NCBI RefSeq assembly: GCF_017565305.1 | Contig: NZ_JAGEKP010000001.1 | Coordinates: 229,375 to 293,374, forward strand | Direction: 5' to 3' | Source: Leifsonia sp. TF02-11 | GTDB taxonomy: Bacteria; Actinomycetota; Actinomycetes; Actinomycetales; Microbacteriaceae | DNA length: 64,000 nucleotides | Part shown: piece by piece, positions 9,203 to 17,384 of the stretch | Layout of the letters: each line of letters begins with the position of its first letter | Numbering within the stretch: position 1 is the stretch's first letter | The notes under the pieces: model-generated | Database searches by the model: none | What the model was told of the DNA's origin: nothing | The model's input: only the letters and a program-made list of their open reading frames with translations | Position numbers and translations under genes: made by a program

Positions 9203-10164
9203 AGTTGCGTCTCCTGTCTGCGGAGGAACCAGAGGGCGATGAGCGAGATGACCGCGGTGAGCACGAACTGCACCATGGAGATCGCGGAGGCGTAGCCCTG
9301 CTCGGAGGAGCCGCCGAAGCCCAGCGCGAAGATCTGCATCGCCAGCACGGAGGTGGAGGGGCGCGAGCCCGTCAGGACGTAGATGATCTGGTAGGTCTGC
9401 AGCGACCCGATGATCGAGATGAGCACGTTCACGGTCGTCGCCGGGGCGATGAGCGGGACGGTGATCCGCCGGAACCGCTGGAAGGCGTTCGCGCCGTCGA
9501 CGGTCGCCGCCTCGTACAACTCGGCCGGGATCGCCATGAGGCCGGCGTGGTAGATCATCATGGAGTAGCCGAGCGACATCCAGATCTGCACGAAGATGAC
9601 GATGCCGAGGGCGAGGTTCGGGTCGCCGAGGAACGCGGAGGTCCGGCCGAAGAGCGCCCAGATGCTGGCGGCCGGGCCGCCCGTCGGGTTGAAGAACAGC
9701 GACCAGATCAAGCCGGTCACCGTCACGCCGAGCACGACCGGCATGAAGATGATCGCCCGGAAGAAGGCGGCGCCCTTGATCTTGTTGTTCAACAGGACCG
9801 CCGTGCCCAGCGCCAGGGCGTTGAGGACGACGGTGACGCAGAAGGCGAAGACGAGGGTGCGCCACAGCACGCCGAGGTTGGCCGACGCCTCGCCGGAGGC
9901 GAAGAAGCGCGCGTAGTTCTTGAACCCGACCCAGTTCCAGCCGATCCCCGGGATGCCGGAGACGTCCGTGAACGAGAAGAGGACGACGGTCACGGCCGGC
10001 ACGAGCGAGAACAGCCCGAACAGGATCAGCCCGGGAGCCATCCCGAACCACGGAGCCGCCTTGCCCCGACCGGAGGCGGCGAACGGATTGCGCAGGGGCG
10101 CGGCGGTCTGTCGCCGCGCCCCTGTCTTCCTGCGGCCGGAGACCGCAGCACTGTCGAGGATCAC
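9199..10164 (-). CDS. Sugar ABC transporter permease (MalF-type)
   Basis: 321-residue CUT1-class permease with six membrane helices. The first helix is at about residues 42-62 (FGMAPGLILFGLFSLVPAVT), and the EAA loop is IPAELYEAATVDGANAFQRF. The GTG start at 10164 overlaps the binding-protein stop by four bases, so translation is coupled. It pairs with the downstream MalG-type permease. Confidence 0.93.
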   Translation of the reverse strand: MILDSAAVSGRRKTGARRQTAAPLRNPFAASGRGKAAPWFGMAPGLILFGLFSLVPAVTVVLFSFTDVSGIPGIGWNWVGFKNYARFFASGEASANLGVLWRTLVFAFCVTVVLNALALGTAVLLNNKIKGAAFFRAIIFMPVVLGVTVTGLIWSLFFNPTGGPAASIWALFGRTSAFLGDPNLALGIVIFVQIWMSLGYSMMIYHAGLMAIPAELYEAATVDGANAFQRFRRITVPLIAPATTVNVLISIIGSLQTYQIIYVLTGSRPSTSVLAMQIFALGFGGSSEQGYASAISMVQFVLTAVISLIALWFLRRQETQL

Positions 10165-11492
10165 TTGGGGAGGCCGCCCTGCCACGCCGCCTGCATCTGC
10201 TTGGTGAGGCTCACCATGTCCGACTCGGTTCCGAGCGGGGCGATGTAGTCGTAGGCGAACGGGGTCGCGACGATCGGGCCGGCGCTGACGTTCGTGTGGA
10301 AGACCTGGTCCCAGGCCGGGACGAAACCGGACTTCGGCAGGTACTGGTTCAGAGCCGTCAGATCGGCCGGCAGCTTCAGGTCGCTCTGGGCCGGACCGAA
10401 ACCGGAGCCCGCGATGAAGTCGGTGTAGACGTCCTTCGAGGCGTAGAGCGCCAGCCACTCCTTGGCGAGCTTCTGGTTCTTCGACGACTTCGGGATCGCG
10501 AGGCTGAACTCCAGCTTGGAGGCCAGGTACTTGTTGTCGGAGGCCGTGTCGGAGCCCGGCATCGGGAAGTACCCGAACTGGAACTTCGGGTCGGCGGTGG
10601 TGATCGCCGGGATCTCCCACGAACCGTCGGGGAGCATCGCGGCCTCGCCCTTGACGAAGCGGGACGGGACGGACGCGTAGTCGATGCCCGTCCAGTTCGG
10701 CAGGGTGTTGTCGTAGACGGTCTGCACCCGCTTCATGAGGGTGAGCGAGGTCTCGCCGGCGAGGTCGGCCTTCCCCGTCCACAGATCCTTGTCGAGCTGG
10801 ACCGTGTCGGGATAGAGCGACTGGACCATCCCGAAGGTCGGGAGCACGGCGGGCCAGAGGTCTTTGCCGCCCATGATGAAGGGGCTCACGCCGTGCTGCT
10901 TGAGCATGTCGATGGTGTGCAGCATCTCGTCCCAGGTGGTGGGAACCGAGAGCCCGTACTGCTCGAACATGGCCTTGTTGTAGAAGACGCCCGTCTCGTG
11001 GCTGACGCCCGTCGGCACGGCGTACTGCTTGCCCTTGTACGCGAACTGGTCGAGCACGCCCGCGGAGAAGTTCTTCATGAAGGGCTCGTCGGTGAGGTCG
11101 ACCCAGGCGCCGGCCGCGAGGCCCTGCACCCAGGAGCTCTCCTTCTGCCCGACCACCCACTTCGGCAGGAGCGAGGTGCCGCCCTGCGACGACCCCTCGG
11201 TGATGTCGACGTCCTTGGCGGTGAGCCTGGTGTTCTTCACGGTGTCGAAGTCCGTGCCGATCGCGGTGCTGAACTGCACCTTCACACCGGGGTGCTCCTT
11301 CTCGAAGCGCGCGTTGATCTTCTTGAACTCGGCGTCGGTGGGGGCGTTGCTGTGCACAAGGATCTTGAGCACGCCGCTGTCGCCGCCGGTGTCGCCTCCG
11401 CCCAGGTAGCTGCAGCCGGCGGTGAGCACGGCGAGGGATGCGGCGACGGCGACCGCGACGAAGCGGGCGGTGCGTCTCGGGGACCGGATCAT
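10161..11492 (-). CDS. Extracellular sugar-binding lipoprotein of ABC importer
   Basis: 443-residue solute-binding protein of family 1. It has a lipoprotein signal peptide with basic start MIRSPRR, a hydrophobic core and lipobox LTAGC with Cys27 as the modified residue. The start at 11492 is preceded by GGAG at good spacing; an earlier in-frame ATG at 11591 would bury the signal peptide. It captures a sugar outside the membrane and delivers it to the two permeases. First gene of the minus-strand operon and directly downstream of a GGT-N4-ACC operator, so GntR-type repression is likely. The NanE/kinase operon nearby suggests an N-acetylated sugar as ligand. Confidence 0.92.
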   Translation of the reverse strand: MIRSPRRTARFVAVAVAASLAVLTAGCSYLGGGDTGGDSGVLKILVHSNAPTDAEFKKINARFEKEHPGVKVQFSTAIGTDFDTVKNTRLTAKDVDITEGSSQGGTSLLPKWVVGQKESSWVQGLAAGAWVDLTDEPFMKNFSAGVLDQFAYKGKQYAVPTGVSHETGVFYNKAMFEQYGLSVPTTWDEMLHTIDMLKQHGVSPFIMGGKDLWPAVLPTFGMVQSLYPDTVQLDKDLWTGKADLAGETSLTLMKRVQTVYDNTLPNWTGIDYASVPSRFVKGEAAMLPDGSWEIPAITTADPKFQFGYFPMPGSDTASDNKYLASKLEFSLAIPKSSKNQKLAKEWLALYASKDVYTDFIAGSGFGPAQSDLKLPADLTALNQYLPKSGFVPAWDQVFHTNVSAGPIVATPFAYDYIAPLGTESDMVSLTKQMQAAWQGGLPK

Positions 11493-11599
11493 GGAATCTC
11501 CTTCGATTCCGAGCTGCTGTGCTCGGCCTATGGGGGACACCCGAGGGTGCGCGACCGGAGCCGTGATCTCTCGGGCGGAGAGTGCTGTCATTCTGTAAT

Positions 11600-11609
11600 G
11601 GTCTAGACC
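11600..11609. promoter_or_regulatory. DasR/NagR-type operator GGTCTAGACC
   Basis: Perfect 10-bp palindrome GGTCTAGACC flanked by T and C, 108 bp before the binding-protein start. It matches the core of the known DasR/NagR consensus (TGGTCTAGACCA), bound by HutC-type GntR regulators. A GntR gene lies 110 bp away, and two further GGT-N4-ACC sites occur at 12634 and 17218. Confidence 0.8.
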
Positions 11610-11720
11610 CCTGTGTCAAGGCCGAAGCAGAGATCGACTCTCCGAATGCCGGGATCCGGGTCGCGCGCGGTCCTCCCGGAGGCTCGGAATGGGTGCGCGA
11701 CAGCGGGTGGAGCAGACCTC

Positions 11721-12485
11721 TCAGTGCACGAAGCGCTTGACCGTCTGCCGGATGTCGTAGCGGTCGCCGCGGTAGACGGAGACCGCGCGCTCGATGGGGC
11801 GCCGCTGCGCGTCGAAGCCGAGCCGCTCGATCACCAGGGCCGCGCTGAAGGGCGGAACGCCGAGGGCCTCCGCCTGCTGTTCGTCGAGCACGATCGTGCG
11901 GATGACCTGCTCCGCCTCGCTGAGGACGATCCCGTAGGTGTCGCTGAGCACGGCATAGAGCGAGCCCGTGAGGTCGAGGTCCTCGATCCCTGGCACCCGG
12001 CGGGCGGGCAGGTCGACCTCCTCGAGGCAGATCGGGATGCCGTTGCCCATCCGCACGCGCTCGATGTGGACGACCTTCTCCGCGGGGCTGAGCCCCAGTT
12101 CGGCGCCCACGCTGTTGCCCGCGGCGCGTGTGGTCGCCGAGATGACCCGCGACGACGCGACCATCCCGCGTGCCGCCATCTCCTCCGAGAAGCCGAGGAA
12201 CTCGGCGCGCTTCGAGATCCGCGGGTCGGCGACGAACGTTCCCGCGCCCTGGCGGCGCACGACGTGACCGGACTCCACGAGGCTCGAGACCGCCTGCCGG
12301 AAGGTCACCCTGCTGACGCCGAACCTGGCAGCGAGCACGCGCTCGGGCGGCAGCTGCTCGCCCACCGGCATGGTCGCGATCATGTCGAGGAGATGCCGGC
12401 GGACCTGCTGGTGCTTGACGCTGTCGGTGTCGAGCACGACGCGGTCGCCTGCCTCGTCTCCGGAGGCGGGAGGTGCTGGTGTCAT
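11721..12485 (-). CDS. GntR family regulator (HutC/DasR-like)
   Basis: 254 residues from the chosen ATG at 12485; the frame is also open to an ATG at 12551. The N-terminal winged helix (QVRRHLLDMIATMPVGEQLPP, then LAARFGVSRVTFRQAVSSL) is followed by a UTRA effector domain (RAEFLGFSEEMAARG, VVHIERVRMGNGIPICLEEV). HutC-group regulators of this type bind phosphorylated amino sugars. It lies between the ABC operon and the kinase/NanE operon, and three GGT-N4-ACC sites stand before its presumed targets. Effector likely an amino-sugar phosphate (inference). Confidence 0.9.
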   Translation of the reverse strand: MTPAPPASGDEAGDRVVLDTDSVKHQQVRRHLLDMIATMPVGEQLPPERVLAARFGVSRVTFRQAVSSLVESGHVVRRQGAGTFVADPRISKRAEFLGFSEEMAARGMVASSRVISATTRAAGNSVGAELGLSPAEKVVHIERVRMGNGIPICLEEVDLPARRVPGIEDLDLTGSLYAVLSDTYGIVLSEAEQVIRTIVLDEQQAEALGVPPFSAALVIERLGFDAQRRPIERAVSVYRGDRYDIRQTVKRFVH

Positions 12486-12633
12486 CACGGGGCCGACGCT
12501 ACCATCCCGGGTCCCGCGAGCGGGTCGATTTCGCCGGAAGGTCGAGACCAAACCGGGTGCGCGCCTCTGGTGCTGGTCGTGCTGCAGTGTTCCCCTTTGA
12601 CACGCTCGGGCGCTGCCTCTAGTGTGACTTATA

Positions 12634-12643
12634 GGTATGGACC
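12634..12643. promoter_or_regulatory. GGT-N4-ACC operator before kinase operon
   Basis: GGTATGGACC: the GGT and ACC half-sites with the same 4-bp gap as the perfect site at 11600, but an asymmetric centre. It ends 19 bp before the kinase ATG and overlaps the likely ribosome-loading and promoter region, fitting a repressor site. Confidence 0.65.
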
Positions 12644-12662
12644 ATTAAGGGAGAAGGCATCC

Positions 12663-13694
12663 ATGACGGAGCGCATCGTGCTCGCGCTCGACGGCGGGCA
12701 ATCGGGAACGCTCGCCGTCGTCGGGACGACGTCCGGACGGATCCTCGGCGTCGGCGCAGGCGGACCCATCCGCCACCACGACGAGCCCGACGCAGAGCGG
12801 GTCGCGGCGGACAGCGTCGCGTCCGCTCTCGATGCCGCCTACGGCGAGGCGGGCCTCGACGCCGCCGCTGAGGCCTGCTGTCTGTCGATGACCGGCTCCT
12901 CCGGCATCGTCGAAGCCGTCGTCGCCGAGCGGGTGCACCCGGGGCGGATCGACGTGCTCGCCAGCGACGCGGTCGCCGCCCTCGCCGCGGGAACAGGTCG
13001 CGCGGTCGGGGTCGTCGTCATCGCCGGCACCGGGAGCGTCGCCTATGCCGCCTCGGCGGACGGCTCCGCCACCGACCGCGGCGGGTGGGGCTGGTTCATG
13101 GGCGACGAGGGGAGCGGGTTCTGGATCGCCGCGCAGGCCCTCCGCTCTGCCGCCCTCGGCTTCGACGGCGTCGGTCCGGTCACCGAGCTCTCCGAGCTGC
13201 TCCCCGCCGCCCTCGGCTTCGACACGCTGCGCGAGGTGTACAACGCGGTCACCGGCGGGGCGGTCGACCGAGCGCGGATCGCGGCGCTCGCGCGCCCGGT
13301 GCTGGACCTCGCGGGTACGGGCGACCCGGTCGCGGGTCGCATCGTCGCCGAGGCCGCAGAGGCGCTCGAGCGGCTCGTCCTCGGCACGGTGTCCGCCGCG
13401 CCGTGGCTCGCCGACGATGAGCGCTCCGTCGTCTTCGGCGGCGGCGTGCTGAGCCCGGCGAGTCCCGTCGCCGACGCGCTCGCCTCCCGCCTTGCGCACT
13501 CTCTGCCCGACTTCACCGTCATCCACTCCGACCTCCCGCCCGCGGCGGGCGCCTACTTCCTCGCCCTGCGTTCGTGCGGTGTCGACGTCGACGCCGCGAT
13601 GCTCGCCTCGGTCCGCGACCAGTTCCGCTCGCGCTCGATCCAGGCGGGCAAGAACGCGCCCCATCACGACAATCCCGTCACGAAGGAGTCCTGA
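12663..13694 (+). CDS. BadF/BadG-type sugar kinase (N-acetylhexosamine kinase-like)
   Basis: 343-residue ASKHA-fold ATPase of the BadF/BadG/BcrA/BcrD family, which includes eukaryotic-type GlcNAc kinases. The phosphate-1 motif is LALDGGQSGTLAVV near the N-terminus; the phosphate-2/adenosine region is VVVIAGTGSVAYA and GGWGWFMGDEGSGFWI; a C-terminal glycine-rich adenosine motif is VVFGGGVLSP. It likely phosphorylates the imported amino sugar (ManNAc or GlcNAc) for the NanE encoded next. ATG at 12663 follows GGGAGAAGG. First gene of a four-gene operon with 1-bp and overlapping junctions. Confidence 0.88.
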   Translation: MTERIVLALDGGQSGTLAVVGTTSGRILGVGAGGPIRHHDEPDAERVAADSVASALDAAYGEAGLDAAAEACCLSMTGSSGIVEAVVAERVHPGRIDVLASDAVAALAAGTGRAVGVVVIAGTGSVAYAASADGSATDRGGWGWFMGDEGSGFWIAAQALRSAALGFDGVGPVTELSELLPAALGFDTLREVYNAVTGGAVDRARIAALARPVLDLAGTGDPVAGRIVAEAAEALERLVLGTVSAAPWLADDERSVVFGGGVLSPASPVADALASRLAHSLPDFTVIHSDLPPAAGAYFLALRSCGVDVDAAMLASVRDQFRSRSIQAGKNAPHHDNPVTKES

Positions 13695-13695
13695 C

Positions 13696-14424
13696 ATGGA
13701 CACAGCATCCACCGCCCGCAGCCGGGAGGCGATCGTCGACGATCTGATCGGCACCGTCATCATCTCGTGCCAGGCAGGGCCGGAGAGCCCGCTGAACGAG
13801 CCGCGGATGCTCGCCGCCCTCGCGGCGAGCGCCGAGCTCGGGGGAGCATCCGGCTTCCGCGTCGACACGCCGGAGAACATCCGGGCCGTTCGCGAGGTCT
13901 CCGCCAAGCCGATCCTCGGGATCAACAAGGTGTACCGCGACGCGTCGGACGTCTTCATCACCCCGACGCTCGAGGATGCCCTCGCGATCGTGGAGGCCGG
14001 CGCCGATCTGGTCGCCCTGGACGGAACCGTGCGGCCTCGGCCGGGCGGCGAGACGTTCGCCGACATCGTCGCGGCGCTGCACGCCAGGGGCGTTCCCGTG
14101 ATGGCGGACATCGCGACTCCGGAGGACGCAGAGGCGGCGGCCGCCGCGGGCGCCGACATCGTGGCGACGACCCTCGCGGGCTACACGGCGGAGACCGAGT
14201 GGCTCAGCAAGGACGAGCCGGCCTGGGAGCTCCTCGCCGCGATCCGCCACCTCCCGGTCCCGGTCTTCGTGGAAGGCAGGATCTGGACGCGTGAGCACGC
14301 GGTCCGTGCGATGGACAGCGGCGCCGCCAGCGTGATCATCGGCTCCGCCGTGACCGTTCCGCAGTTCATCACGCAGCGCTTCGTCGCCGCTCTGGAGTCG
14401 CGCACGGCCGGGCTCGCCCGATGA
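13696..14424 (+). CDS. nanE: N-acetylmannosamine-6-phosphate 2-epimerase
   Basis: 242-residue TIM-barrel epimerase that interconverts ManNAc-6-P and GlcNAc-6-P in the cytoplasm. Start of the barrel VIISCQAGPESPLNEP matches the family. KPILGINK (Lys71, Lys78) and VEGRIWT (Glu193) sit where the family's catalytic Lys and Glu lie; phosphate-binding patches are ADIATPEDAEAAA and the C-terminal SVIIGSAVTVP. One base separates it from the kinase stop, and its stop overlaps the next start (ATGA). Presence of NanE without NanA, NagA or NagB in the window points to ManNAc rather than complete sialic acid use (inference). Confidence 0.93.
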   Translation: MDTASTARSREAIVDDLIGTVIISCQAGPESPLNEPRMLAALAASAELGGASGFRVDTPENIRAVREVSAKPILGINKVYRDASDVFITPTLEDALAIVEAGADLVALDGTVRPRPGGETFADIVAALHARGVPVMADIATPEDAEAAAAAGADIVATTLAGYTAETEWLSKDEPAWELLAAIRHLPVPVFVEGRIWTREHAVRAMDSGAASVIIGSAVTVPQFITQRFVAALESRTAGLAR

Positions 14425-15167
14425 GCGCCGCCGACCGCTACTTCGCCGAGCTCCAGGAGCGCTTCGCCGGTCTCGCCGAGCGACAGCGGGATGCCATCCG
14501 CGCTGCGGGAGAGCTCGGCGCGCGAGCGCTGGTCGAGCGCCGGCCGCTGCACATCCACGACACCGGCCACCTGGTGAACCACGAGCTGATCGCGCGCACC
14601 GGTGGCCTCGCCGCCTTCACCGCCCTCACCTTCGGAGCGACGGTCGAGCGCGAGAACGAGTGGATTGCCGACACGCGAGGTGCGGCAGGGTCCGCGGAGG
14701 ACAGCGCACGTGCCCTGGTGGACTGGCTCTTCCTGCAGGGCACCGTCATCGCAGGGGACGTGCTGTTCCTGAGCTCCGTCTCCGGGACGAACGTGCTCGT
14801 CGTCGAACTCGCCCGGCAGGCCCGCCGCCGTGGTGTCTCGGTGATCGCACTCACCGGCGCGGAGTTCTCCGCCGGGCTCGCCGCGCAGCACTCCTCCGGC
14901 ACCCGGCTGTTCGAGAACGCCGATGTCGTGCTCGACGAAGAGGTACCGCGCGGTGACGCGTTCCTGACCGTCGACGGGCTCGAGAGCGCCGTCGTCCCCT
15001 GGTCGGGCATCTCCGCCGCCGCCCTGATGTGGGCGGTGACCGCGGAGATCGTCGAGGGCTGCGTGCGGGCGGGACTCCCGCCCACCGTCTACACGAGCGT
15101 CAACCTGCCGGGCGGCCCGGAGGCCTACGCCCGCACCCGGGCGGACTACCGAGAGCTGGGCCGGTGA
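14421..15167 (+). CDS. SIS domain protein (sugar isomerase-like), first of a pair
   Basis: 248-residue protein with one SIS (sugar isomerase) domain. Two helices lead to LHIHDTGHLVNHELIARTGG, then the phosphosugar-binding loop DVLFLSSVSGTNVLVVEL and RGVSVIALTGAEFSAG. It resembles the COG4821 type of uncharacterised SIS proteins. ATG overlaps NanE's stop and the last bases overlap the next SIS gene (GTGA). It could be an isomerase, phosphosugar sensor, or etherase; the true reaction is unknown. Confidence 0.82.
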   Translation: MSAADRYFAELQERFAGLAERQRDAIRAAGELGARALVERRPLHIHDTGHLVNHELIARTGGLAAFTALTFGATVERENEWIADTRGAAGSAEDSARALVDWLFLQGTVIAGDVLFLSSVSGTNVLVVELARQARRRGVSVIALTGAEFSAGLAAQHSSGTRLFENADVVLDEEVPRGDAFLTVDGLESAVVPWSGISAAALMWAVTAEIVEGCVRAGLPPTVYTSVNLPGGPEAYARTRADYRELGR

Positions 15168-15919
15168 GCGACGAGGGTGTGGCGCCCGCCTACGGCGGCT
15201 ACTTGACGACCGTCCAGGAGCTGATCGGTCGGGCGATGGACGAGCACACGGAGGCCGCGGTCGCCGCCGTCGCGCGCATGGCGGCCGACCGGATCTCCGA
15301 CGGGCGCGTTCTCTACGTCTTCGGGGCGAGCCACGCCGGCCTGCTCGTGCAGGACCTCTTCTACCGGGCGGGCGGGCTCGTGCCCGTCCAGCCCATCCTG
15401 CCGCGCGCCCTGATGCTCGACCACAAGCCGGTCACCGACACGTCCGTGATCGAGCGGAGCCCGGGGATCGCCAGCACGTTCCTCGAGGACTCCACGCTCG
15501 GCGACGGGGATCTGCTGCTGGTCGTCTCCGTCTCGGGGCGCAACGCCGTCCCCGTGGAGATGTGCCTGCAGGCGCAGCGCCGCGGCGCCACGGTCGTGGC
15601 CTTGACGGCACTGGCCTACTCGGCGTCGGTCACCGGCAGGGAGGTGCCGCGGCTCTTCGAGGTCGCCGACCACGTCATCGACCTGCCGGCGAGCGTCGGC
15701 GACGCGATCATCTCGCTCGGCGACGACCTCCCGCGGGTCGGACCGGTGTCGTCGGCCGTCGGATCCGCGATGCTGCACGGACTCATGGTCGAGATCGCCA
15801 GCGAGCTGCTGCGGAGGGGCATCCGGCCGCCGGTGTTCGCGAGCGCGAACCTCGACAGCTCTGCGGAGTGGAACGCGGCCCAGATCGCAGCCTGGCAGGA
15901 CCGCCTGGACTATCTGTAG
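15164..15919 (+). CDS. SIS domain protein, second of a pair
   Basis: 251-residue paralogue of the preceding gene. The SIS core shows VLYVFGASHAGLLVQDLFYRAG, then the loop GDLLLVVSVSGRNAVPVEMC with the SxSG phosphosugar-binding signature and GATVVALTALAYSAS. GTG start at 15164 overlaps the upstream stop. The first 30 residues carry a helix (LIGRAMDEHTEAAVAAVARM) as in COG4821 proteins. Two adjacent related SIS genes suggest a heteromer or two consecutive steps; neither is shown. Ends the operon; a terminator follows at 15972. Confidence 0.84.
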   Translation: MSDEGVAPAYGGYLTTVQELIGRAMDEHTEAAVAAVARMAADRISDGRVLYVFGASHAGLLVQDLFYRAGGLVPVQPILPRALMLDHKPVTDTSVIERSPGIASTFLEDSTLGDGDLLLVVSVSGRNAVPVEMCLQAQRRGATVVALTALAYSASVTGREVPRLFEVADHVIDLPASVGDAIISLGDDLPRVGPVSSAVGSAMLHGLMVEIASELLRRGIRPPVFASANLDSSAEWNAAQIAAWQDRLDYL

Positions 15920-15971
15920 CCGTCGAGCGGTCCCGGCGTGCTCGAGGCGCGACCACGCCGGGTCGAACGGA

Positions 15972-16007
15972 GAACGGGGTGGGAGCCGATCGGCCCCCAC
16001 CCCGTTC
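15972..16007. terminator. Intrinsic terminator-like hairpin between convergent genes
   Basis: Perfect 12-bp arms (GAACGGGGTGGG and CCCACCCCGTTC) with a 12-base loop, 53 bp after the SIS stop and 16 bp from the end of the convergent secreted hydrolase gene. No long T tract, as is usual at this GC content; it could serve both strands. Confidence 0.75.
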
Positions 16008-16022
16008 CTGTGTCGTGCGCGA

Positions 16023-17159
16023 TCAGTGCAGGCCGACCTCGATGAACCAGCCGGCCTCGTTGTCGTACCACTCACCGCACGGTGTGACGCCGCAGGTGGT
16101 CGGGTAGGTCCAGCCGCCGGAGAGGAACCGGGTGCGCAGGTTCGTGACGTACGTCGTGGCGTGCGCCGAATCGCCCATGAGCTGGGCGACCCGGGCGACG
16201 GACGTCCACGAGTAGTTGTCGGGGACCGAGTTGTACCAGGTCGGGAACGATGTCGTGAACTGCGTCCAGCCCGCTGTCGCCTTGGCGCTGGTGGGCGTCA
16301 CCACGCCGTAGAGCGTCGGCCAGAGCTGAGCGACGCCGTCGGCATAGAAGGTGGTGGTGTTGCTCGGTGTGCCGTAGGCCCAGTCCCAGCTGTTGTTCGT
16401 GCTGTTCCAGAGCTTAGACACGATCGCGTTCTTCGTGGTCGTCGCCCAGCTCTGGTAGTACGTCGACTGGCTCGTGCGGCCGAGGGTATGCTCCAGGGCG
16501 GCGAAGTCGACGAGCCCCGAGTAGACCTCCGCGTTGTCCATCGTGTACGCGACCGGATAGCTCGGCTTGGCGAGGGTGAGCCCGGCGTCGGGTCCGCTCG
16601 CGATCCGTACGCCGATGGTGCCGCTGTAGGTGAGCAGGTTGGCGATCGCCTCGTAGGTGAGGATGTTCGACGAGACGTACGAGCGCAGCGACGCGTCCCC
16701 GCTCTGGTACGCCTTGAGTGCGAGGTTGAGGGTCGTCGACGCGTAGCTGTCGACCGAGTCGAAGTCGCCGGTCGGGGTGAGCGCTCCCGTCGTCGCGTTG
16801 TAGTCGTAGTCGAACACGCTGTAGGCGGGGACGTTCGTCGACGCGGCGTTGAGGTGGGCCAGGTACCACTTCATCCACTTGAGCGCCGCTGCTCGGGAGG
16901 TGGCGGTGTTGGCGTCGATCAGTCCGATCGCCGCCACGTTGGCGAAGTAGGGCATGACGAGGCTGTTGGCTCCGACGATCGCGCCGCTCGGCAGTTGCTT
17001 CGACGTGATGAAGTTCACCTGCTCGGTGATCCAGCTGGACGGCACGACCGCCTGGGCCGAGGTGGCGGGGATGACGGCGGCTGCGGTCGCGGCGATCGCG
17101 ACGGCGGCGGCGCCCCAGCGCGCCCTCCGCTTGCGTTCGGTGCGGGTGTGCATTCGCAT
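16023..17159 (-). CDS. Secreted hydrolase-like protein, putative (alpha/alpha)6-barrel
   Basis: 378 residues with a clear signal peptide (basic start RMHTRTERKRR, Ala-rich core, cleavage after TSAQA). The mature part is Ser/Thr/Tyr/Trp-rich with repeated helical blocks: ALKWMKWYLAHLNA, DFDSVDSYASTTLNLALKAY, AYTMDNAEVYSGLVDFAALE, WDWAYGTPSN and WYDNEAGWFIEV. This looks like an (alpha/alpha)6-barrel carbohydrate-active enzyme, but I cannot place its family. AGGAGG sits 5 bp before the ATG. It is preceded by a GGT-N4-ACC site like those of the amino-sugar operons, so it may act on an amino-sugar polymer (inference). Confidence 0.8.
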   Translation of the reverse strand: MRMHTRTERKRRARWGAAAVAIAATAAAVIPATSAQAVVPSSWITEQVNFITSKQLPSGAIVGANSLVMPYFANVAAIGLIDANTATSRAAALKWMKWYLAHLNAASTNVPAYSVFDYDYNATTGALTPTGDFDSVDSYASTTLNLALKAYQSGDASLRSYVSSNILTYEAIANLLTYSGTIGVRIASGPDAGLTLAKPSYPVAYTMDNAEVYSGLVDFAALEHTLGRTSQSTYYQSWATTTKNAIVSKLWNSTNNSWDWAYGTPSNTTTFYADGVAQLWPTLYGVVTPTSAKATAGWTQFTTSFPTWYNSVPDNYSWTSVARVAQLMGDSAHATTYVTNLRTRFLSGGWTYPTTCGVTPCGEWYDNEAGWFIEVGLH

Positions 17160-17217
17160 GAAGACCTCCTGACGAGTGGATGCGCGCGGTCATCCGCGCA
17201 CTCCTCTAGTTAGTAGT

Positions 17218-17227
17218 GGTCTTAACC
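17218..17227. promoter_or_regulatory. GGT-N4-ACC operator before secreted hydrolase gene
   Basis: GGTCTTAACC with flanking T and A (TGGTCTTAACCA), near the DasR/NagR consensus. It lies 59 bp before the hydrolase start and places this secreted protein in the same regulon as the ABC and NanE operons. Confidence 0.7.
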
Positions 17228-17309
17228 ATTACGTGTCAATGGGCGTCTCTGCTTGTGATTACAAGAAGCGTGATGATGCATTGGTCTGTAGCACTTAGTT
17301 CGAAAATAA

Positions 17310-17349
17310 TGCAACCCAGGGGTTGCAATAGCGGTGGCAATCTGCAACC
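17310..17349. promoter_or_regulatory. TGCAACC inverted/direct repeats, likely ArsR operator
   Basis: TGCAACC at 17310-17316 and its complement GGTTGCA at 17321-17327 form a 7-bp inverted repeat with 4-bp gap. A further TGCAACC occurs at 17343-17349. This precedes the SRPBCC-ArsR operon by 36 bp and is the likely binding site of that ArsR regulator; linkage is inferred from position. Confidence 0.6.
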
Positions 17350-17384
17350 ATTGCATTGCACATGAACCGAAGACGGGAGAGATC

